A stretch of DNA of 64,000 bases, taken from Mycolicibacterium crocinum (lineage in GTDB: Bacteria; Actinomycetota; Actinomycetes; Mycobacteriales; Mycobacteriaceae). Where the stretch lies: positions 5,518,001-5,582,000 of the forward strand of contig NZ_CP092362.2 of the NCBI RefSeq assembly GCF_022370635.2, given 5' to 3'. A program made the translations under genes and the position numbers. Shown piece after piece: positions 1 to 8,925 of this stretch (positions are counted from its first letter, which is position 1; each line of letters begins with the position of its first letter). A model generated the notes under the pieces. It was not told where the DNA came from. It was given only the letters and a program-made list of their open reading frames with translations, and ran no database searches.

Positions 1-612
1 GCCCAGCGTGAGCTGGCCAAACCGATCTACCCGAAGGAGTCGTTGACCGACCGGCTCAGTGAATGGCTGCAGGAGCTGCTGTACCGGGTGATCGCCAAGG
101 GGTCGTCGATCCCCGGTGGCTGGTTGACCATCGCGGTGCTGGCGATCGTCGTGCTGATCGCATTCATTGTCGCGGTGCGGATCGCCAGGACCACGATGCG
201 GACCAACCGCGGCGCCGACGCCGGACTGTTCGGCACCCGGGAGCTCAGCGCCGCCGAGCATCGAGCCACGGCGGAGTCGTATGCCGCGCAGGGCAACTGG
301 GCCGCGGCGATTCGGCACCGGCTTCGCGCGGTGGCCCGCCACCTCGAGGAGAGCGGTCTGCTCAATCCGGTTCCCGGTCGCACCGCCAACGAGCTCGCCC
401 GTGACGCCGGTGAGCTGTTGCCGGCATTCGGCGGCGAGATGAGGCGGGCGGCAACGGTATTCAACGATGTCACCTATGGCGAACAGCCGGGCAGTGAATC
501 CGACTACCGGATGGTTGCCGACCTGGACGAGGCGCTGCGCCGCCACGCCACCCCAACCGGTCACGACGCGGATGGCACCGTCGTCCCCGACACGTGGGCC
601 CCGCTGCGGTGA
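1..612 (+). CDS. DUF4129-type protein, 5' truncated by window edge
   Basis: The reading frame is open from base 1, so the gene begins outside the window; an in-frame TTG at 43 is not a convincing start because family-like residues (RELAKPIY) precede it. The protein has a short pre-membrane segment, one hydrophobic helix (LTIAVLAIVVLIAFIVAV), and a cytoplasmic C-terminal domain with the DUF4129 pattern (AAIRHRLRAVARHLEESGLL, GRTANELARDAG, FNDVTYGE). Proteins of this type sit in MoxR/DUF58 operons. That is the context here: the stop overlaps the next start (GTGA). Function is unknown; a role in assembly or maintenance of envelope proteins is inferred from the operon only. Confidence 0.85.
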   Translation, partial: AQRELAKPIYPKESLTDRLSEWLQELLYRVIAKGSSIPGGWLTIAVLAIVVLIAFIVAVRIARTTMRTNRGADAGLFGTRELSAAEHRATAESYAAQGNWAAAIRHRLRAVARHLEESGLLNPVPGRTANELARDAGELLPAFGGEMRRAATVFNDVTYGEQPGSESDYRMVADLDEALRRHATPTGHDADGTVVPDTWAPLR

Positions 613-1730
613 GCACCACCGTCGGCCAGCGATGGCGTACCGGACGCTGGATTGCCCTGGCGCTGATCGTCATCTCGGTGATCGCCGCGGTCAGCGCCTT
701 CCTCACCGCACCGCGCCCGGGTGGCCGCATGGATCCGGATTCGACCGGGCCCGATGGCGCGCACGCACTGGTCGCGCTGCTTCGCGACCGCGGCGTCGAC
801 GTCGTGGTCGCCTCCACCGTGGCCGACGTCGAGCGGGCCGCCCGGCCGGACACCCTGCTGCTGGCGGCCGAGACGTACTACACCCGGGGTGAGGATCTGC
901 TGAGCCGGTTGGCGGCTGTCCCCGGTGACCGGCTTCTGCTGGAACCCACCTCGCGGGTGCGGCAGTCACTGGCTCCGGGCATCCGCATCGACAGCGCGAC
1001 CATGCTCACCTCCGAGCCCGATTGCGATCTGCGCGAGGCGAATCGGGCCGGGACCGTGCAGCTGGGTGCCACCGACACCTACGAGAAGGCCGGCGATGCC
1101 GACGTGACCCGCTGTTATGGCGGAGCCCTGGTGCGCTATCAAGACGGCGGCCGGACCGTCACCGTCGTCGGCAGCGCGGACTTCATGACCAACGGCGGAT
1201 TGCTCCGCGAGGGCAACGCGGCCCTCGCGATGAACTTGGCCGGTGAGCAGCCGCGGCTGATCTGGTTCGCACCGCAGAAGCCCGAAGGCGACGGAGCGGC
1301 AGGATCGTCACTGACCGACCTGATGCCCGATGCGGTCACCTGGCTGTTATGGCAGCTGTGTCTGGTCGTAGCGCTGCTGGCCGTGTGGCAGGGCCGACGG
1401 CTGGGTCCGCTGGTCGCCGAGAAGCTGCCGGTGGTGGTGCGCGCCTCGGAGACGGTCGAGGGCCGCGCCCGGCTCTACCGGTCTCGCCGGGCCCGCGGCC
1501 AGGCCGCCGAAGCCCTGCGCACCGCGACGTTGCAGCGGCTGACTCCGCGACTCGGCTTGGGTCCCAACGCTTCTCCTGCCGCGATCACCTCCGCCATCGC
1601 CCAGCGTTACGCCGGAGATCCGAACGCTGTGCAGCATCTGCTGTTCGGACCGCCGCCGTCAACCGATTCCGATCTGCTTCATCTGGCCAATGCACTCGAC
1701 GACATCGAAAGGCAGGTCACGACGTCGTGA
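609..1730 (+). CDS. DUF4350 domain membrane protein
   Basis: 373 residues. The GTG at 609 overlaps the upstream stop by 4 bases, a coupling repeated throughout this operon. There is an N-terminal transmembrane helix (residues about 14-34), then a soluble region with the DUF4350 signature (GPDGAHALVALLRDRGVDVVV and GDRLLLEP), and a second helix near residue 250 (AVTWLLWQLCLVVALLAVW) followed by a basic cytoplasmic tail. It lies between a DUF4129 protein and MoxR, the usual order in actinobacteria. The biochemical function is not known; the extracytoplasmic part may act as an adaptor for the MoxR/DUF58 system (inference). Confidence 0.85.
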   Translation: MSTTVGQRWRTGRWIALALIVISVIAAVSAFLTAPRPGGRMDPDSTGPDGAHALVALLRDRGVDVVVASTVADVERAARPDTLLLAAETYYTRGEDLLSRLAAVPGDRLLLEPTSRVRQSLAPGIRIDSATMLTSEPDCDLREANRAGTVQLGATDTYEKAGDADVTRCYGGALVRYQDGGRTVTVVGSADFMTNGGLLREGNAALAMNLAGEQPRLIWFAPQKPEGDGAAGSSLTDLMPDAVTWLLWQLCLVVALLAVWQGRRLGPLVAEKLPVVVRASETVEGRARLYRSRRARGQAAEALRTATLQRLTPRLGLGPNASPAAITSAIAQRYAGDPNAVQHLLFGPPPSTDSDLLHLANALDDIERQVTTS

Positions 1731-2710
1731 CGAATTTCGCCCCACCTCCCGCCCCAATCGCCGAGCACGACGCGGCCCGCTCCGCCCTGCTCGCCCTGCG
1801 CGGCGAACTCGCCAAGGCCGTCGTCGGTCAGGACGCCGTGGTGAGCGGGCTGGTGATCGCGCTGCTGTGCCGCGGACATGTTCTGTTGGAAGGTGTTCCG
1901 GGCGTGGCGAAGACGCTGCTGGTGCGTGCGCTGTCCGCCGCACTGCAACTGGACTTCAAGCGGGTGCAGTTCACGCCCGACCTGATGCCGGGTGATGTCA
2001 CCGGGTCACTGGTCTACGACGCCAAGACGGCGGCGTTCGAGTTCCATGAGGGTCCGGTGTTCACCAACCTGATGCTCGCCGACGAGATCAACCGCACCCC
2101 ACCGAAAACCCAAGCGGCACTGCTGGAGGCGATGGAGGAACGCCAGGTCAGCGTCAGCGGCGAGGCACGGCCGCTGCCGGATCCGTTCATCGTGGCCGCC
2201 ACCCAGAACCCGATCGAGTACGAAGGCACCTATCAACTGCCCGAGGCCCAGCTGGACCGCTTCCTGCTGAAGCTGAACGTTCCATTGCCGCCGCGCGATC
2301 AGGAGATCGCCATCCTGTCGCGGCACGCAAACGGTTTCGATCCGCGCGATCTGAGCACCATCCGTCCGGTGGCCGGCGCCGCCGAGCTGGCCGCCGGCCG
2401 CGAGGCGGTGAAGCGGGTGCTCATCGCCGACGAAGTTCTGGCCTACATCGTCGACATCGTCCATGCGACAAGGAATTCCCCGTCTTTGCAGCTCGGTGTG
2501 TCACCGCGCGGTGCCACCGCCCTGTTGGGTACGGCACGGTCCTGGGCGTGGCTGTCCGGCCGCGGTTACGTCACGCCGGACGACGTCAAGGCCATGGCCC
2601 GCCCGACGCTGCGCCACCGCATCGCGCTGCGCCCGGAAGCCGAACTCGAAGGAGCCACCCCCGACGGCGTGCTCGACGGCATCCTGGCCGCGGTGCCGGT
2701 ACCGCGCTAG
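1727..2710 (+). CDS. moxR: MoxR-family AAA+ ATPase
   Basis: 327 residues. The GTG at 1727 overlaps the previous stop (GTGA), so the much longer upstream open frame is not used. AAA_3 features are clear: Walker A (GVPGVAKT), the MoxR loop (FKRVQFTPDLMPGDVTGS), Walker B (LMLADEINRTPPKTQAALLEAMEE), sensor 1 (IVAATQNP) and the C-terminal lid domain. MoxR ATPases act as chaperones with VWA/DUF58 partners to mature protein complexes. The DUF58 protein follows with a one-base overlap. It is the likely equivalent of M. tuberculosis moxR2 (Rv3692) by position; substrate unknown. Confidence 0.93.
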   Translation: MTNFAPPPAPIAEHDAARSALLALRGELAKAVVGQDAVVSGLVIALLCRGHVLLEGVPGVAKTLLVRALSAALQLDFKRVQFTPDLMPGDVTGSLVYDAKTAAFEFHEGPVFTNLMLADEINRTPPKTQAALLEAMEERQVSVSGEARPLPDPFIVAATQNPIEYEGTYQLPEAQLDRFLLKLNVPLPPRDQEIAILSRHANGFDPRDLSTIRPVAGAAELAAGREAVKRVLIADEVLAYIVDIVHATRNSPSLQLGVSPRGATALLGTARSWAWLSGRGYVTPDDVKAMARPTLRHRIALRPEAELEGATPDGVLDGILAAVPVPR

Positions 2711-4032
2711 TGATCCTCACCGGGCGCGCTGGCCTGATCGCCCTTGTGGGCGCGCTGCCCATCGCGCTGTCCCCCTGGCCGGCAACGACATTCGTTGTCG
2801 TTCTCGTGGTGTTGCTGGCTGTTGTGGGCAGCGATGTGATGTTGGCCGGAAGTCCGCGGGCGCTGCGGTTGACCCGCGCGCCCGACACTTCGGCACGGCT
2901 GGGGCAGTCGGTGGATGCCGTCGTCCACGTCCACAACACCGGATCGCGCCGCTTCCGTGGTGCGCTGCGCGACGCCTGGCCACCCAGCGCCTGCGCTGAA
3001 CCCCGCTCACATCGACTGTCGGTGCGGGCCGCTGAAACTGACACCGTCACAACGACTTTGCGACCCGTACGCCGTGGTGATCTGCGCTCAGAGGTCGTCA
3101 CCGTCCGATCGATCGGGCCACTGGGCGTGGCTGGCCGGCAGCGGTCCCATCCAGTCGCCGGGCAGGTGCGCATCCTGCCGCCGTTCCTGTCGCGCAAACA
3201 CTTGCCGTCACGGCTGGCCCGGCTGCGGGAGATCGATGGCCTGCTGCCGGTGCTGATCCGCGGTCAGGGCACCGAATTCGACTCGCTGCGTGAGTATGTC
3301 GTCGGCGACGACGTCCGCTCGATCGACTGGCGAGCCACCGCCCGCCGCGCCGACGTGGTGGTCCGCACCTGGCGGCCCGAACGCGACCGGCGCGTGGTGA
3401 TCGTCCTCGACACCGGCCGTACGTCCGCCGGCCGCGTGGGCGTCGATCCCACCGCGCGCGACCCGGGCGGCTGGCCGCGGCTGGACTGGTCGATGGATGC
3501 CGCACTGTTGCTGGCCGCGCTGGCGTCCCGTGCCGGCGACCACGTCGACTTCCTCGCCCATGATCGGCTCACCCGCGCCGCGGTCTTCGGCGCTTCCCGG
3601 ACCGAGCTGCTGGCTCACCTGGTCGAGGCGATGGCGCCGCTCGAACCGGCGCTGATCGAATCCGACGCGACCGCGATGGTGGCCGCCGTGCAGCGACGGG
3701 TGCGCCGCCGCGCTTTGGTGGTGCTGCTGACCGACCTCAATTCCTCGGCCCTCGACGAGGGTCTGCTGCCGGTGCTGCCGCAGCTGTCGGCCAAACACCA
3801 GGTGATCGTGGCCGCCGTGTCCGATCCCCGGGTCGATGAACTGGCCGCGGGCCGGGCCGACGCCGCCCAGGTCTACGACGCGGCGGCCGCCGAACGGGCC
3901 CGCAACGACCGGCGCAGCATCGCCAGCCGGTTACGGCACAGCGGCGTCGAGGTGGTCGACGCGGCGCCGGACGATCTCGCACCCGCGTTGGCCGACCGCT
4001 ATCTGGGGATGAAGGCGACCGGGCGTCTGTAA
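2710..4032 (+). CDS. DUF58 domain protein
   Basis: 440 residues. The GTG at 2710 overlaps the last base of the moxR TAG. Two N-terminal hydrophobic segments (residues about 5-40) are followed by a soluble region with the DUF58 core (GTEFDSLREYVVGDDVRSIDWRATAR) and a von Willebrand factor A-like fold with a possible MIDAS start (VVIVLDTGRTSAG) and a later VVLLTDLNS strand. DUF58 proteins are the usual partners of MoxR ATPases. It is the last gene of the operon; the next gene is convergent one base away. Confidence 0.9.
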   Translation: MILTGRAGLIALVGALPIALSPWPATTFVVVLVVLLAVVGSDVMLAGSPRALRLTRAPDTSARLGQSVDAVVHVHNTGSRRFRGALRDAWPPSACAEPRSHRLSVRAAETDTVTTTLRPVRRGDLRSEVVTVRSIGPLGVAGRQRSHPVAGQVRILPPFLSRKHLPSRLARLREIDGLLPVLIRGQGTEFDSLREYVVGDDVRSIDWRATARRADVVVRTWRPERDRRVVIVLDTGRTSAGRVGVDPTARDPGGWPRLDWSMDAALLLAALASRAGDHVDFLAHDRLTRAAVFGASRTELLAHLVEAMAPLEPALIESDATAMVAAVQRRVRRRALVVLLTDLNSSALDEGLLPVLPQLSAKHQVIVAAVSDPRVDELAAGRADAAQVYDAAAAERARNDRRSIASRLRHSGVEVVDAAPDDLAPALADRYLGMKATGRL

Positions 4033-4033
4033 C

Positions 4034-5026
4034 TCAGCCCGTCGGAACCACATCGGGCGCGTCCTCGACATCACCGGTCTCCCCGGCGCGGCTGGCTTTG
4101 CGACCGAAGTAGATGACGTATGCGAGGAACCCGACCTCGGCGGCCACCCCGATGCCGATGCGGATGAACGTCGGCAGCGGGGCCGGCGTCACCAGCGCCT
4201 CGATCAAACCGGACACCAGCAGCACACCGGCGAGCCCTACGGCCGCCGCCACCACCGCGCGGCCCTGTTCGGCCAAGGCCTGACTGCGCGGGCGGTCGCC
4301 GGGGGAAATCACCGTCCAGCCCAGTCGCATGCCCACCGCACCGGCCAGGAAGACCGCCGTCAGCTCCAGCAGACCGTGCGGGATGAGCAGTCCGAACAGC
4401 ACATCGGCCTTGTCCGCGTGGATCATCAGACCGCCGACCACACCGAGGTTGGCCGCGTTCTGGAAGAGCACCCACGGGATCGGGATGCCCAGCAGAATCG
4501 CGAACGCGATGCATTGTGCGGCCACCCACGAGTTGTTCACCCACACCCGCAGCGCGAACGAGCCGGCCGGGTTCTCGCTGTAGTAGGAGGCGAAGTCGTG
4601 GTTGATCAGATGCTCGATCTCCTGCGGCGTGCTCAGCGCCGACTGCACTTCCTGGCTGCCGCCCACCCAGATCCCGATCACGGCGGCAACGGCGAAGAAC
4701 GCGACGGCCGTGGCCAGCCACCACCGCCACGCGCGGTAGGCCACGACCGGGAACGAGACCGTCCAGAACCGGGCGAACTCGTGCCACATCGGAGCGTGCG
4801 CACCTGTGACGGCGGCGCGGGCCCGGGCGACCAGGCTGGACAGCCGGCCCACCAACACCGAGTCCGACGAGGCCGACCGCACCATCGACAGATGCGTCGA
4901 GACCCGCTGATAGAGCTCGACGAGTTCGTCCACCTCGGCCCCGGAGAGGCGACGGCGCCGCTTGACCAGCTGCTCGAGCCGGGTCCAGGTCTCCTGGTGA
5001 GCCAGCACGAAGGCGTCGACGTCCAC
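4034..5026 (-). CDS. SpoIIM (stage II sporulation protein M)-like membrane protein
   Basis: 330 residues from a GTG at 5026 (VDVDAFVLAHQETWTRL); the open frame extends further, but family proteins begin about here. The N-terminal helical region carries the conserved pattern RRLSGAEVDELVELYQRVSTHLS, followed by about five or six hydrophobic segments. The motif LLIPHGLLELTAVFLAGAVG is typical of the SpoIIM/DUF95 family. The organism is not a sporulator by context; in actinobacteria this gene is commonly divergent to an RDD gene, as here (29-base gap). Function unknown, probably membrane remodelling or transport. Confidence 0.88.
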   Translation of the reverse strand: MDVDAFVLAHQETWTRLEQLVKRRRRLSGAEVDELVELYQRVSTHLSMVRSASSDSVLVGRLSSLVARARAAVTGAHAPMWHEFARFWTVSFPVVAYRAWRWWLATAVAFFAVAAVIGIWVGGSQEVQSALSTPQEIEHLINHDFASYYSENPAGSFALRVWVNNSWVAAQCIAFAILLGIPIPWVLFQNAANLGVVGGLMIHADKADVLFGLLIPHGLLELTAVFLAGAVGMRLGWTVISPGDRPRSQALAEQGRAVVAAAVGLAGVLLVSGLIEALVTPAPLPTFIRIGIGVAAEVGFLAYVIYFGRKASRAGETGDVEDAPDVVPTG

Positions 5027-5054
5027 CCGGCCGACACTAGTACCGTGGACCGTT

Positions 5055-5915
5055 ATGGTGCCCGAGACTGTGGTGACCGGCGACGCCGTCGTCCTCGACG
5101 TCCAGATCGCCCAGCTGCCGGTGCGGGCCGTCGGCGCGCTGATCGACCTGGCGGTCATCATGGTCGGCTACATCATCGGTGTGCTGTTGTGGGCGGCCAC
5201 GATCACGCAGTTCGATGAGGCGCTGTCCGCCGCGGTTCTGATCATCTTCACGCTGCTGACGCTGATCGGCTACCCCGTCGTCTTCGAAACGGCCACGCGC
5301 GGAAGAAGTCTCGGCAAGATCGCGATGGGCCTTCGGGTGGTGTCCGACGATGGTGGGCCAGAACGCTTCCGCCAGGCGCTGTTTCGTGCGCTGGCCGGTT
5401 TCGTGGAGATCTGGATGTTCATGGGTGGCCCCGCGGTGATCTGCAGTCTGGTCTCACCGCGCGGTAAGCGGATCGGGGATGTCTTCGCCGGCACCATTGT
5501 GATCAGCGAACGAGGGCCGAAGCTGCCGCCCCCGCCGGTGATGCCGCCGGCGCTGGCGTGGTGGGCGTCTTCGCTCGAGCTTTCGGCGCTCGGTCCCGAT
5601 CAGGCCGAACTGGCCCGCCAATTCCTCGCTCGCGCACCCGAATTGGCCCCCGGCGTCCGCGACGAGATGGCCTACCGCATCGCCATCGACGTGGCGAACC
5701 GGATCTCTCCGCCGCCGCCACCGGGCGTGCCTGCGCACTATGTCCTGGCCGCCGTGCTGGCCGAGCGGCACCGCCGCGAGCTGGTGCGGCTGCGCCCTCC
5801 CGAACCGGCACCGCCGTATGCCCCGGGGCCGCCGCCGTATCCGGTCGGCCCGCCGCCGGCACCCGGGCCGGTTGGACCGCCACCCCGCAGCGATGGGTTC
5901 GTGCCGCCGAGTTAG
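5055..5915 (+). CDS. RDD family membrane protein
   Basis: 286 residues from ATG 5055. An RDD domain spans residues about 10-150: an Arg and Asp in the first helix region (RAVGALIDLAVIMVGYIIG), the GRSLGKIAMGLRVV loop, and RGKRIGDVFAGTIVI. The C-terminal half is a soluble helical region followed by a proline-rich tail from about residue 245. RDD proteins are thought to be transport-related, but the function here is unknown. The stop overlaps the convergent DUF1772 stop by 4 bases. Confidence 0.88.
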   Translation: MVPETVVTGDAVVLDVQIAQLPVRAVGALIDLAVIMVGYIIGVLLWAATITQFDEALSAAVLIIFTLLTLIGYPVVFETATRGRSLGKIAMGLRVVSDDGGPERFRQALFRALAGFVEIWMFMGGPAVICSLVSPRGKRIGDVFAGTIVISERGPKLPPPPVMPPALAWWASSLELSALGPDQAELARQFLARAPELAPGVRDEMAYRIAIDVANRISPPPPPGVPAHYVLAAVLAERHRRELVRLRPPEPAPPYAPGPPPYPVGPPPAPGPVGPPPRSDGFVPPS

Positions 5916-6370
5916 CGCAGCCGCACACCGATCAGCATCGCCGCCGAACCGATCAGCGGTGCAGCGGTTCGCACGTGGTTCCACAGCGTCCAGATGCGGT
6001 GGTACTCCTGCCACGGCAATGACGCGGCAAGGCGGTCGTTCAACGGCACGTTGACCGCGACCGTAACAACCAGAGGCACCAACGCCAGGACCGCCCCGGC
6101 CAGCAGCCAGCCGCTACCCGGAAGGCCGATCTGCCGCAGTGCGGCGATGCCCACCACGAGGGCGACCAACGCCGATCCCATGAACAGCACCAAGAACGGC
6201 GCGTTCGCCTGGGCCTCGGCATTGATTCCGCGCATCGCGGTGGCCGCGGCATCCGGGCCGGTCCGGTCCAGACCGCGCATCACGAAGGTGGAGAACGCGT
6301 AGAACAGGCCACCGACCGCGGCGGCAGCGATTGCGGCAACGGTGGCCAGGATGACCACGGGATTCGGCAT
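5912..6370 (-). CDS. DUF1772 (anthrone oxygenase-like) membrane protein
   Basis: 152 residues from ATG 6370, chosen over upstream in-frame codons because it starts just before the first membrane helix. Four hydrophobic segments; GLFYAFSTFVMRGLDR near the N-terminus and the NVPLNDRLA...WxxYHRIWTLWNHVRT motif are typical of DUF1772. Family members resemble anthrone oxygenases, but the substrate here is not known. It is divergent from an AraC-type regulator, with an inverted repeat in the gap (see 6392-6443), so regulation by that neighbour is likely. Confidence 0.85.
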   Translation of the reverse strand: MPNPVVILATVAAIAAAAVGGLFYAFSTFVMRGLDRTGPDAAATAMRGINAEAQANAPFLVLFMGSALVALVVGIAALRQIGLPGSGWLLAGAVLALVPLVVTVAVNVPLNDRLAASLPWQEYHRIWTLWNHVRTAAPLIGSAAMLIGVRLR

Positions 6371-6391
6371 AGGCCAAGTAGAGCCGTCACC

Positions 6392-6443
6392 GATGAGACG
6401 TGAAATGGTTGAACGTCGCCTCTGCATACGCCTTCGTCTCATC
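6392..6443. promoter_or_regulatory. Inverted repeat between DUF1772 and araC-type genes, candidate operator
   Basis: Perfect 9-base arms GATGAGACG (6392-6400) and CGTCTCATC (6435-6443) lie between the divergent genes, 43 bases centre to centre (about four helical turns). The right arm abuts a TANNNT -10 element (TAGGCT, 6444-6449) placed 6 bases before the regulator's GTG. The left arm lies 22-30 bases upstream of the DUF1772 ATG. Placement fits control of both promoters by the AraC-type protein; binding is inferred. Confidence 0.55.
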
Positions 6444-6455
6444 TAGGCTGCAGAC

Positions 6456-7388
6456 GTGGATGCTCTGGTCGGACTTCTCGACGGGGTGCGCGCGCATGGT
6501 GCCTTCGTGCTGCGGATGGTGCTCGACCCGCCATGGTCCATGCGCATTCAGGACGAAGCTCCGCTCACCCTCATCTGCGTGACCGACGGCACCGCCGTCC
6601 TGTCCCCCGACCACGGTGCAGCGGTCCATCTGCACGCCGGCGACGTCGCACTGGCCCGCGGTACCGAAAACTACGTGCTCGCCGACAGCGCCTCCACGCC
6701 ACCGCAGGTCGTGATCCATCCGGGTCAGCGGTGCACGACCCTGTCCGGCGAAGACCTGACATTCGCAATGGCACTGGGTGTGCGGACGTGGGGGAACAGC
6801 GCGACCGGCAGCACGCGTGCGGTAGTGGGCGCCTACGAAGGCCACAGCGCGGTGAGCGCACGACTACTCGGCGCTCTGCCGGATGTTGCGATCCTGCGGG
6901 CGGCCGACTGGAACAGTGGACTTCCCCAGTCACTCGCCGACGAAGCGGTGCATGACGGCCCGGGTCAGGAAGCTTTCCTGGATCGGCTCCTCGATCTCCT
7001 GTTGCTGGACTTCGCGCGTACCTGGTTCAGTCGGCCGGGCTGCGCTCCGCCGTGGTGGGCCGCCGAGTCCGATCCGCTTGTGGGACCGGCACTTCGGTTG
7101 ATGTACAACAGCCCGGCGCATCCCTGGACAGTGGCGAACCTTGCTGGCGCGGTGGGTAGTTCACGCGCATCGTTCGCGCGACGGTTCGCCGCGCTGGTCG
7201 GGGAATCGCCGATCGCGTTTCTCACCTCATGGCGTCTGGCGCTGGCCGCGGATCTGCTGGAGTCCTCCGACGTCACCGTCGGCGCCGTCGCTCGTCACGT
7301 CGGTTACAGCACACCGTTCGCCCTCAGCACGGCCTTCAAACGGGCTCACGGGCTGAGCCCGGCGGCCTTCCGGGCTAGGAGAAGGTAG
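6456..7388 (+). CDS. AraC-family transcriptional regulator with N-terminal cupin
   Basis: 310 residues from GTG 6456. The -10 element (TAGGCT) ends 6 bases before the GTG and no Shine-Dalgarno is seen, so the mRNA is probably leaderless. The N-terminal half is a cupin_6-like sensor domain (APLTLICVTDGTAVLSPD...HAGDVALARG). The C-terminal about 100 residues hold the two AraC helix-turn-helix motifs (WTVANLAGAVGSSRASFARRFAALVGESPIAFLTSWRLALAADLL; VGAVARHVGYSTPFALSTAFKRAHGLSPAAFR). The likely targets are the divergent DUF1772 gene and itself. The 3' end overlaps the convergent next gene by 14 bases. Confidence 0.9.
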   Translation: MDALVGLLDGVRAHGAFVLRMVLDPPWSMRIQDEAPLTLICVTDGTAVLSPDHGAAVHLHAGDVALARGTENYVLADSASTPPQVVIHPGQRCTTLSGEDLTFAMALGVRTWGNSATGSTRAVVGAYEGHSAVSARLLGALPDVAILRAADWNSGLPQSLADEAVHDGPGQEAFLDRLLDLLLLDFARTWFSRPGCAPPWWAAESDPLVGPALRLMYNSPAHPWTVANLAGAVGSSRASFARRFAALVGESPIAFLTSWRLALAADLLESSDVTVGAVARHVGYSTPFALSTAFKRAHGLSPAAFRARRR

Positions 7389-7716
7389 CGGAGAGAATGG
7401 CGACGTCGAGAAGGATCAGTACCCACGCGACGACCGGTACCACCCAGCCACGAGGATGCTTCGCGGTGAAGATCGTGATCACGATGGCCGCCACCGCGAC
7501 CACCGGTGCGCCGTAGGTGAGTAGCCCGTATACGAAGCCGCTTGGCTTCGGGCAGTTGGGGTTGCTGCATGCGGCGGTGCCCATCACCGCGCCCATGGCG
7601 AACAACTGCACCGCCCCCGCGCCCAGGATGGTCGACAGTGCCAGCAGCCAGTTGATCCACAGTCGAGCTCGCGGCGCCTTCTCGGGGTGAGTCTCGGTGG
7701 CGTTCGATGCGGTCAT
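7375..7716 (-). CDS. Small four-helix membrane protein, unknown function
   Basis: 113 residues from ATG 7716. Four predicted hydrophobic segments; between the first two lies a short loop with two cysteines (GTAACSNPNCPKPSG) that would face outside if the N-terminus is cytoplasmic. I do not recognise the family. It overlaps the end of the AraC-type gene by 14 bases in convergent orientation, and a separate antiporter gene ends 42 bases further along the strand. Confidence 0.7.
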   Translation of the reverse strand: MTASNATETHPEKAPRARLWINWLLALSTILGAGAVQLFAMGAVMGTAACSNPNCPKPSGFVYGLLTYGAPVVAVAAIVITIFTAKHPRGWVVPVVAWVLILLDVAILSATFS

Positions 7717-7758
7717 AGACGTCGGCTACCCCAACCGGGCGACCGGCACACGTCCGGA

Positions 7759-8925
7759 TCACGCCGACTGCGGTGCCGGCGGTGTCGGCTGTTCGGGCTT
7801 GCGTCGGGCCGCGATCACGCTGGCTATCGAGGTCACCGCGACGGTCAGCAGGGCACCCAGCATCAACGCCGACGGTTCGCCCGCGGACAGCAGATGGTTC
7901 TGGGTGCCGAGGGTCGCCGCGGCCACCGGAACTCCCAGTTGCGCTGCGGCCAGCGCAGCCAGCGCCAGCGGCTGGCCGGTGAGCCTGCCGACGCAGTGCG
8001 CGAGCACCGCGCCGACGCCCAGTCCGATGCCCAGCAAGATGTAGCCCGGGTGGTCACCGAGTTCGCGCACCTGCAACGAGGCGCCGAGCCAGACGAAGAA
8101 CAGCGGGCCGAAGAGGCCTTCGGTGATACCGAACAGCTGCTTGGCAAGCCGCCGCGGCTCCCCTGCCGCTTTGACCGCCAGACCGAGCGCAAAGCCGGCC
8201 AGCATGATCGATACGTGCGTGGACACCGCGAGTGTGGCGAGTGCGAACAGGATGATCAGGCTGATCCGTAATTCCAGTGCGAACTCGTTGTCCTCGGAGA
8301 AATGGTGCAGTCGCTTGCGCAGGCCGCGCCGGTCGAAACCCCACAGCGCAACGAACACGACTGCGGCACACAGCGCGATCACCACGGCTCCGATAGCTGC
8401 GGTGAGTGCGTGGTCCGGGTCGATCACCAAGGGCAACAGAACAATCGACGTGGCGTCGGCTATCGCGATCTGGGCGGTGACAGCCTTGACCGAGGCGCCG
8501 TCGATGCCAAGCGCATGAATGACCGGCAGGGCCAGCGCCGCCGACGACGACGCCATCAACACCGCATACACCGCGGCATGACCGGTGTGGAAGGCCATGG
8601 CCAACCCGATCGCCAGTGCGGTCGCCACGGCTCCGACGAGAACCGCCCGCAGCACCGCGACCGGGATCGAGGAGCGCAGCGTGACGTCCCGGATCGGGAC
8701 ATGGGTGCCCACCACGAACATCACCAGCGCGAATCCGATGTCGGCGAACAAGCTGAACGTTGGATCGCCGGCATCGATGATGCCGAATCCGGTTCTGCCG
8801 ACCAGCAATCCCACCGCGAGCTCACCGATGACGAGCGGGATACGCAGCCGTGGCACCGACGCCAGCACCGGCCCCGCCATGCCGATCACGGCGATCAACG
8901 CCAGAGTGGAGAAGCCGAAGCTCAC
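7759..8925 (-). CDS. Cation:proton antiporter (CPA/Na+-H+ exchanger family)
   Basis: 388 residues. The GTG at 8925 overlaps the stop of the upstream gene (GTGA), which supports this start over longer ones. About 11-12 hydrophobic segments; conserved Na_H_Exchanger features include PRLRIPLVIGELAVGLLVG near the N-terminus and LMASSSAALALPVIHALGIDG with an Ala/Ser-rich unwound helix. The ion-binding Asp region appears as AQIAIADATSIVLLPLV. It lacks the C-terminal TrkA domains of KefB-type proteins. It probably exchanges Na+ or K+ for protons across the inner membrane; specificity cannot be read from sequence. Confidence 0.88.
   Translation of the reverse strand: MSFGFSTLALIAVIGMAGPVLASVPRLRIPLVIGELAVGLLVGRTGFGIIDAGDPTFSLFADIGFALVMFVVGTHVPIRDVTLRSSIPVAVLRAVLVGAVATALAIGLAMAFHTGHAAVYAVLMASSSAALALPVIHALGIDGASVKAVTAQIAIADATSIVLLPLVIDPDHALTAAIGAVVIALCAAVVFVALWGFDRRGLRKRLHHFSEDNEFALELRISLIILFALATLAVSTHVSIMLAGFALGLAVKAAGEPRRLAKQLFGITEGLFGPLFFVWLGASLQVRELGDHPGYILLGIGLGVGAVLAHCVGRLTGQPLALAALAAAQLGVPVAAATLGTQNHLLSAGEPSALMLGALLTVAVTSIASVIAARRKPEQPTPPAPQSA

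Noticed and set aside
1349..1726. Long N-terminal extension of moxR
   Set aside because: Overlaps the DUF4350 coding sequence and lacks family similarity; coupled GTG at 1727 is better.
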